Source of the DNA: Sistotremastrum niveocremeum HHB9708
Lineage: Eukaryota > Basidiomycota > Agaricomycetes > Sistotremastrales > Sistotremastraceae
Assembly (NCBI GenBank): GCA_001630475.1
Contig: KV419400.1
Span: forward strand, 372,940 to 436,939
Reading direction: 5' to 3'
Length of the DNA stretch: 64,000 nt
In this document: positions 57,340 to 64,000 of the stretch, in pieces
Position numbering within the stretch: the stretch's first letter is position 1
Layout of the letters: every line of letters starts with the position of its first letter
Notes under the pieces: generated by a model
Told to the model about the DNA's origin: nothing
What the model saw: only the letters and a program-made list of their open reading frames with translations
The model's database searches: none
Made by a program: the position numbers and the translations under genes

Positions 57340-60251
57340 TCACGACCAAAATGCGCGCACCGTCTCCAAAACTTCCACAACCACCCCACTCTTGTACATT
57401 AACCCATGATCAGCCCCTTTAACAACTTTCACCTCGCACATCCCAGCTTTCATATTCTTTTCCATCCATCTCACAGCCCCTTCAGCGATCCTCTCATCTT
57501 TATCCCCATACCATACTTTTACAGCATGAGGATAAGTATTATAGGAGAATCCCCATGGTTTACGATCGTGATTGAGGATAGTGAGAAGATCTGAATGGGT
57601 CCCCTTCGCGGATTCAGCGTGAGACGCGGCTATAAGTGCATTGCCCAGTGACGCTTGGTAGGAAACTGGATTCGAGGAGGTTGAGGGTCGTTCGGCAGTC
57701 GAGGATGTGATGGAATTTGCACGAGAAGGCAATCCAGCCGTTGAAGCTCCAGTGGTGACAGAACGCATAGGTTGTATCGTACCCGTCGGTGCCGTTCGTG
57801 CGGTGAAGGAGACAGAACGACGTGATCTGCCATTTGGAGCACCGGATGGACTATTTCCAGAAACGGCTGCAGCTTTGATATGCTCCGCAGGAGTCTGAGG
57901 CGTCGATTGTCCCAATTTCTCCCAGTCGACGCGAGCAAATCCAAGACCCACGCCTATGTCGTGAGGAGCAGGAATAACAGGAGTCGACTGTGTCGAAGTC
58001 CGTGCGTTCCGCGGGGAAACGGTTGACTTTGTCGAGCTCGCACCTCCTCGAAGCGAGGACATGCTTCTCAGGTTCTTCAGTTTCTTTCCATTCGTAGGCT
58101 GGGGAGGAGCAATAGGGTCCTTCGAACTTTTCGTCGTGGGACTTCTCAAGAAATTGGGAAGGAAGGACCTCGATGACCGCCGTTTGCCAACCTGCTGTTG
58201 GTCTGGAGGGAGTTTCCTGCTCGTGACTGACTGGAGTTCAGGATTCACGATCGTACTTCGACTTTCGAAACGCCCATCAAAGTCGGCTAAATCATCGTAT
58301 TCCTTCGAAAGGCCGCTCTCTTGACTTTTTCGTTCCTCGCGGACTTGGTCGAAGCAGGGAGAAGCCATGGAAGGGAATGCATGAGAAGTGGCGGGTGATG
58401 AGATTGGCGCTCGAGGGTCGAATCCTATTCCTTGATAAGCTATCGTTGGTGGCTTGCCAATCATCCAGGTTTGCAACTTCCATTCTGCTGCGTGAGCAGT
58501 TTTTAGCAATCCGTTGGGAACATATTTGAGCCACTTGTAGTTTGCTGTCGTCCAAACATCAAAGTCAAGTACAAACGATAGCAGACGAGAAGCTTACCTC
58601 CTTCGCCCCCTCCTACCCAAGGAGCCAAGAGACACACATCACCCTGGATACGCTCTGGTCGTAAGTTCGCAAAAGCCATCGCGTATGGAGCACCAGCACT
58701 ATGCGCCATAACGCTACACTGCTCAATCCCCAGCCTATCCAAAACATCCGTCACCACAGAAGCCCATTCCTTAACACCTCTAGCCGAATCAGACACTGGA
58801 GTTGTCCGACCAAGCCCCCAGCGATCAATAGTGATAAGTCTCAGTCCCAAACATTCTGCCATCTCGTCGTAGAGACCCATGAGATAACGGACCGAGCCGA
58901 GGCCCAGAAAGACGATAAGGGGGCGGCCGTTTGGATCCCCTAGGTCTGATATGCTCACTTGCATAGGCTTGTGAGGATGTCTTGTGAGTTGTATTAGAGT
59001 CGTCAAACGCGTTGAACGAAGGTACGTCGCGATAGCCTGCGTTTGAGATACGGGACCTGGAGCGAATCCATATGGTCGGGCTGGGGAAGGTGGGACGGAG
59101 GAAGTGCCAGAATATGTGGAAGTACCATGACTTGTACTTTGTAATGAAGGAGAAGCTGAACGGCCGGACTCCGTGAGCAGAGTTTTAGGAAGAGGTTGAT
59201 TGAGAGTATGTCGTATTTCTTCAGCAATGCTATCGACAGAGGAACGAGAGACCCAATCTTCTCGTTCTGACTCGGATGGAGGGATAGCGAGGGCCTTGGA
59301 AGGGAATTTACGGGCTTGGGAAGGTGCATGCGTGCGGATAATTTCTGATATAGATGGGATGACCGTTTTAGGGGGATTGGTGGCATGTTTACGGATTATC
59401 TCGTCAATTGAGAGTGGCGGGGAATATGGCTGCGGAGGCTGCTCTGGAGGTGTTACGATGCGAAGAGTGGATTCAGGCGTTGGTTCTTCAGACTTGAGCT
59501 CTGGCTCAAATGGCTCGTATGGCTCGTTGAACTCTGGTTCGTCTTTGTAGGAGCGTTGGTCGGACGGTTTATTGACGATAGTGTTCGAGGAAGAGGACAG
59601 TGGGAATTCGGAGGGAGGGCTGTAGTCCAGGGATTGTTTGGGGCTTTTGACTGGACGAGGAATACGAGATCTGCGAGTGCTTTTCGACCTAGGCACGACA
59701 GCTGGTGAAAGCGTGACGCCTGGCGGGGGAGTGGGGAGTGGAGGATGATAGAGGGGGTGGTGGGGAGATGGCGGTTTGCTTTTCATCGACTGCTTTTTCT
59801 CCCGTTTTCGCAGAGAAGCCATCATGAATAGGTCGTCGCCGTCGACACCATTCATACCATCGACTAAAGCATCCATGGTCTCGACGCCAGATATGGGGGC
59901 GGAGACGACGACTTGGACGGCAGGCCGTGATCTGGGTGTTTCGGGTGGAGTGATGAGGGGATGGGTGGATGAGGAGCCAGAGTCGCGAAGGCTGGGGGTC
60001 TTTGTGGATGGGCGCGACCTTGAACGAGATTTTTTGTGGCTGAGCGACGACGAATAGTCAGGCACAACGGGGAAGTCGAGGGTGCTGGTGAAGTCCTGGG
60101 GGTGGGGGTCTGTTGGCGCTCTGGAATGGGAGTGATGATGATTTTGGAAGGAATCAAAAGATAGTGATGGCGGCGAAGAAGACTGTGGAAGGCCCTTGCC
60201 TGAAGCTGTGCTTTTAGATCTGGCCAGCTTTGGATGTGTCGAAGAGGCCAT
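57340..60251 (-). CDS. Alpha/beta hydrolase with long disordered regions
   Basis: Serine hydrolase fold, substrate unknown. At least two long exons joined near 58505-58600 give about 950 residues. Residues 1-400 are Ser/Pro-rich and disordered. The hydrolase core begins MQVSISDLGDPNGRPLIVFL, with IDRWGLGRTTP and the nucleophile elbow VMAHSAGAPYAMAFANLRPE (A-H-S-A-G). After APWVGGGEG comes WLKYVPNGLL. A roughly 280-residue Ser/Thr/Pro-rich insertion follows in the position of the cap. The core then resumes with SDLLTILNHDRKPWGFSYNT, the acid YGDKDERI and the His KGADHGLMYKSG. All three catalytic residues are present, so it is probably active. The long inserts suggest regulation by phosphorylation, which is inference. 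Confidence 0.8.
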
Positions 60252-60390
60252 TGGAGGCGACTGTCAAAGGAGCGGAGGCGGGCAGGGGCGACCCGATATT
60301 CAGAATAGTAAGAGTTGATTCAGAAGAGAAATAGCAGCCGTGACAGCTAAGCGACCCCCCTTCAAACCGTGCGAACTTTGTTTGTTGCCG

Positions 60391-60398
60391 CATAAATA
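60391..60398 (+). promoter_or_regulatory. TATA-like box (CATAAATA)
   Basis: Lies 44 bp before the ATG of the small spliced reading frame, nearly the same spacing as the TATAAATA box of the DUF1348 gene. Confidence 0.4.
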
Positions 60399-60434
60399 TT
60401 CACTCTGCTTCTGTTGCTACCACCTACATTCGTA

Positions 60435-60584
60435 ATGTCTTCCAAAACTCAATACAACGCCAACAAGAAAGTGTACAAAAGTGTTCATTCCCCTCCTTGA
60501 CTGTTCATATCTTACTCATTAATCTCAGCTGTAGCTGAAATGCCGCCATTACGTGTGGGAACTTGGAAGAGCTGTCTAACTTGA
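60435..60584 (+). CDS. Possible 33-residue microprotein
   Basis: Not recognised. Two exons, 60435-60480 and 60529-60584, joined by a 48-nt intron (GTGTTC..CATTAATCTCAG), give 33 codons plus stop. It starts MSSKTQYNANKKVYK and ends EMPPLRVGTWKSCLT. A TATA-like box sits 44 bp upstream and a pyrimidine-rich leader precedes the ATG. The product is basic with no membrane segment. It may instead be a short upstream reading frame of the Rossmann-fold gene that starts 78 bp later, in which case it would regulate translation of that gene. Another acceptor (CTGTAG) would change the tail. Confidence 0.35.
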
Positions 60585-60662
60585 CGAAGATCAAATCACG
60601 TCGATCTTGTCCCCGAGATCGCCTCCAACGTTTGCACCCACCAGATCTTGCTCTCTCCTTTC

Positions 60663-61862
60663 ATGGCTGCAGCTCAGAAAATAGTCATCTGTGGCTCAGG
60701 TTTCTTGGGTACGCTGTACTCAAAGCCAACTTATACACATTTCATATCTTTCCGACAGGATCATACGTCGCTAAAGAACTTATTAAATCACGCGTTGCCC
60801 AAGAATCCCGCCGCGTCGTCCTTACGTCACGCAACACACAAAAACTCGACAAGCTTGTCCAACGTTTGCAGCCATCTGGCGGTCCGACTCCTTTGAGCAG
60901 TGCCCAGGTCGACATCCAAAACACATCGCAACTCGGACAGGTTTTCAAAGACGCTAGCCTCGTTGTATCGCTCGTTGGCATTCTTCGTGGCTCGAAAGCC
61001 GATTTTGAGAACCTCCAATGGCATGGCGCTCGGAACGTCGCTGTCGCCGCCCAAGAAGCTGGTGCCAAGCTGGTCCACATCTCTGCTATTGGCGCGGATC
61101 CTGACAGCCCTCTCGACTATCCACGAACGAAAGGATTGGGAGAAAGAGACATCTTGAAGGCTCATCCTTCCGCGACCATCATCAGACCCAGTCTTGTCTT
61201 TGGTCCTGGCGACGAATTCTTTGCTGTAAGTTAGATTATCGTCCTAGATCGGCTCTTTTCTCATCTATGATGCAGAGGTTCGCGAAAATGTCACAAATCA
61301 TGCCCTTCCTTCCTGTCTTCGGTCTTGGAGGAACTCGTTTTCAACCCGTATATGCTGCCGATGTCGCTCGCATCATTGAGGCCATAGCTGGTGGAGACGA
61401 AAATTTGCTCAATGAGGTTCGAGGAAAAGTAATCGAAGCGGGGGGACCTGATGGTATGTTTTCTGGACTGATTGAGATCGCGCGCACTAAAGAGCACCAG
61501 TATTCACCTACAAAGAACTCATGAATATTGTCCTCAAATACTCGAATAGGTGGCGTCCTATCCTACCACTTCCATACACCGTCGGCCAGGTTCAAGGCGC
61601 GATAATGGAGAAACTTCCTCCCACTATCTTTTCTATCACTCGAGACCAAGTAAGAGTCGCTCTTTCATACGCTGTTTTGGTCTCTAACTCCGCATTTGTT
61701 CAGGTCTCCCAACTCAAAAGCGACAATATCGAAACAGAAGACCCCAAATACTTAAGCTTGGGAGATCTTCTCAATAAATACGGTGGTGGTCCTCCTAAAA
61801 GTGTTCACGACATTCTACCTACATACATACCCGCCGAGAAAAACCTAATAAACATATTCTGA
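60663..61862 (+). CDS. NDUFA9/COQ11-type NAD(P)-binding protein
   Basis: Atypical short-chain dehydrogenase fold. Relatives are the 39-40 kDa accessory subunit of mitochondrial complex I (NDUFA9) and the coenzyme-Q synthome protein Coq11. Exons give the nucleotide-binding QKIVICGSGFLGSYVAKELI. Next come DASLVVSLVGILRGSKADFE, LQWHGARNVAVAAQEAGAKL, VHISAIGADPDSPLDYPRTK (Tyr-x-x-x-Lys present), ATIIRPSLVFGPGDEFFARF and LGGTRFQPVYAADVARIIEA. The C-terminus is PKSVHDILPTYIPAEKN. The Rossmann motif begins at residue 5, so no cleavable mitochondrial presequence is visible; Coq11-like is therefore as likely as NDUFA9. Five exons, complete. Confidence 0.8.
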
Positions 61863-62079
61863 GTTCGACCTCACAAAGGTACTCCTAGAAAGGAAAATCA
61901 ATCCTTATCAGGCCGTCGGAGTTCCGCGGCGTAAGGAAATTACTGTTCCTGGATAAACCGTGACGCGATTTTCGGCCACGCATCGGCGAGATCGGCATAT
62001 CCACAATCGGCTTACACACTCGTCTCGGTTGGCAATCGAGCTCTCTGTCAGTCGATATTGAGAGTCTAAAGCTCTAAAT

Positions 62080-64000
62080 ATGTCTCATCATTCAGGTTTG
62101 TTGTGATCCATGTATGTCTTCCGACGGAACTGAGTTGTTTATGCAGATCGTCGGGTTCCTAGTCGTCCTAGTACTGGAGAGGCCATCCGATTCGTTGACG
62201 CAGACCTCCCTTACGATCCAGACGACGAGGACTACGTTCCGGATTATGAAGATGATGGTCAGGAAGAATATGAGCTAGAAATGGAGGACGACATAGTCGA
62301 CGAGATGGAGAGGAGAGGAGAAGCCGAGTTATTAGGCGATTTGGACATGGAGGACGATGAGGAAGAGGAGAACAGTGTCGACGAAGATACACCTCAGCCA
62401 GCTCCTGAAGAAGATAATCCAGGACCTCTAGCTTTCATACAAAGTGAGTATCCATTTCCGGAAATACTACCTCTTCCGTTATTCCGTGCATCTTCCCTAT
62501 CTTATCGTATCTCTTCCCGCAGGCCTGCTGGGTCAGGGAGAAGGCGTTCAAGTTGGCACCGTGGACTTTCAACGGTTACTAATGGCACTGAGTGCTCCTC
62601 AATATCAGTCCCCAATGAACTCCAATAATAATGTCAACGACGAAGAGGAGGACGAGGAGACCACCGCTGCCCGCCAGGGGTTCATGGCACGACTGCTTCG
62701 ACGAAGAGCTCCTCCTGCTCCTGCCGAACCTGAGAAATTCTATCCGACCATCACTGAGCCTCAGGAGAAGGGTCTCGAGATGTTAATGGGTGGCGAGTTC
62801 GGGAGGTTGAGTAATAAGTATTATGAGCAGAATCCCCGACGTGGACCGAGGAATTTGGCAAGACTTGTGAGGGAGAGACATATTGCTAAACGAAGAATGC
62901 CTGCGGCGGATCTGGCGAGTGTAAGTGCTGTCTTGTGTTTGTCAACGAGCTGTACTGAAAGTGCTTTAGAATATTCGGCCAAACTCGTCTGGGACGATTG
63001 TTGCCGCATATAGAGAGAATGCCAACGCATATTCTGGCCAATTCTCTGCTGGTACGAACATCTCGGTTTTAATTCCCTCACTTGGTCTAATCTAAGCATC
63101 CTAGACTCTTCCTTTTACTATACATGCTGTCATGGTAAGCATCCTGACCTTGATTTATCGAGATGTTTTAATTATTCCCTTTTATTTCAGATTTCCGATT
63201 GCACGTTTACGATACGACCGCTCCCTTGAGAAAGAAGCCCCAAAAATTCGTTGATCATGAGACGACGATGAAAGTCATCAAAACAATACAAGGATATCCT
63301 GTCTCATGGACAATTACCGACAGTCATTTGAGCTCTGACAATCAACGGTATGTTTCCATCATCATGTCAGATGCCTTTTCTGACGATCGAATAGACTCAT
63401 ATATGCCGCCATCGTGAGTAGAATGTCCGATTTATTGGAGTTTCCAGCTAAGAACAAATACTCAGGCACCCCAATTGTTCATGACATCCACAACGGACTC
63501 TGACACATCACATCATGTGATTGATTTCACTGATACTGGCGCCAGACGAGGACGGATTCGCGGGAGAATAGTTAACGAAGACCATTTCGGTCTTTGGAGC
63601 TGCCGCTTCTCTGCAGACGATAAAGAGATCGTTGCAGGAGGCGATGGCAATATCTTCGGTAAATTCTATCCATCCTCTTTTTATCATTCATCTTACGGTT
63701 GAATGTTATAGTATACGATCTCGTGGGGGATAGACGTACAGTGAGGATCAGTGCTCACTCCGATGATGTCAACAGTTGTTGCTGGGCCGATACCGCCTCG
63801 GGTAACGTCCTCATCAGTGCATCCGATGATAGTTTCATCAAGGTTTGGTAAGTTTCGAGACGCATTGAGTGTCGCCATCGGAATGACAACATTTTCACAG
63901 GGATCGTCGATCATTAGGATCTTCGCCGAAACCTTCCGGTGTCTTGGTTGGCCACACAGAAGGGATTACCTACGTTTCTCCCAAGGGTGACGGAAGATAC
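62080..64000 (+). CDS. DCAF11-type WD40 protein, 3' end outside window
   Basis: Probable substrate receptor of CUL4-DDB1 ubiquitin ligases (human DCAF11/WDR23; plant LEC14B relatives). The N-terminus is acidic (YDPDDEDYVPDYEDDGQEEY). The conserved pre-propeller block includes RRGPRNLARLVRERHIAKRR. WD repeats start at SNIRPNSSGTIVAAYRENAN and continue with GQFSADSSFYYTCCHDFRLH, NEDHFGLWSCRFSADDKEIV, ISAHSDDVNSCCWADTASGN and VLISASDDSFIKVWDRRSLG. The last visible exon ends in GHTEGITYVSPKGDGRY, with roughly the last three repeats missing beyond the edge. The first exon codes only MSHHS plus one base. Confidence 0.85.

Overview
The window is nuclear DNA from a filamentous basidiomycete, most likely an Agaricomycete. 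Genes are dense and on both strands. Almost all are cut by many introns of about 45-60 nt with GT..CTAAC..AG signals. The proteins are fungal housekeeping and accessory families, and the one clear retroelement (DIRS-like) is of a type common in mushroom genomes. Assignments rest on reading translated exons by eye; no database search was run.

Layout. 1-6.1 kb is gene-poor: one Thr-rich hypothetical reading frame, then a 3.3-kb nested palindrome (about 2300-5600) built from four related TATA-bearing units, one of which carries a 177-bp MITE-like insertion. 6.1-10.7 kb holds secretory-pathway genes: an S10 serine carboxypeptidase, a dolichyldiphosphatase-like PAP2 protein and a GPI-anchored PLC-like phosphodiesterase. 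10.8-25 kb holds nuclear and trafficking genes: a FAR1-like DNA-binding protein, a small membrane protein, UTP11, an LSB5-type VHS-GAT protein, a large orphan membrane protein, a zinc-finger protein squeezed between its neighbours, and the TFIIIB subunit BDP1. 25-38 kb holds the meiotic recombinase DMC1, two different TauD/TfdA dioxygenases, the splicing factor CWC25, an Old Yellow Enzyme, a fructosamine-3-kinase and the sorting nexin SNX4. 38-51.5 kb holds a hypothetical gene whose start codon seems split by an intron, a PTM1-type 7TM protein, RPB2, TIM8 (with an apparent one-base frameshift), a PlsC acyltransferase, an AAAP amino-acid transporter and a DUF1348 protein. 51.8-56.2 kb is a badly decayed DIRS-like retroelement containing a 24-bp minisatellite, ending at a 580-bp run of N. 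57.3-64 kb holds an alpha/beta hydrolase with long disordered insertions, a possible 33-residue microprotein, an NDUFA9/COQ11-type Rossmann protein and a DCAF11-type WD40 protein that runs off the end.

The genes do not form one pathway. This is a normal mixed euchromatic stretch with two repeat-rich islands. The least explained structure is the nested palindrome at 2.3-5.6 kb. Other points for a second look are four inferred GC-AG introns, a 9-nt DMC1 microexon, the 33-residue microprotein and the split start codon.
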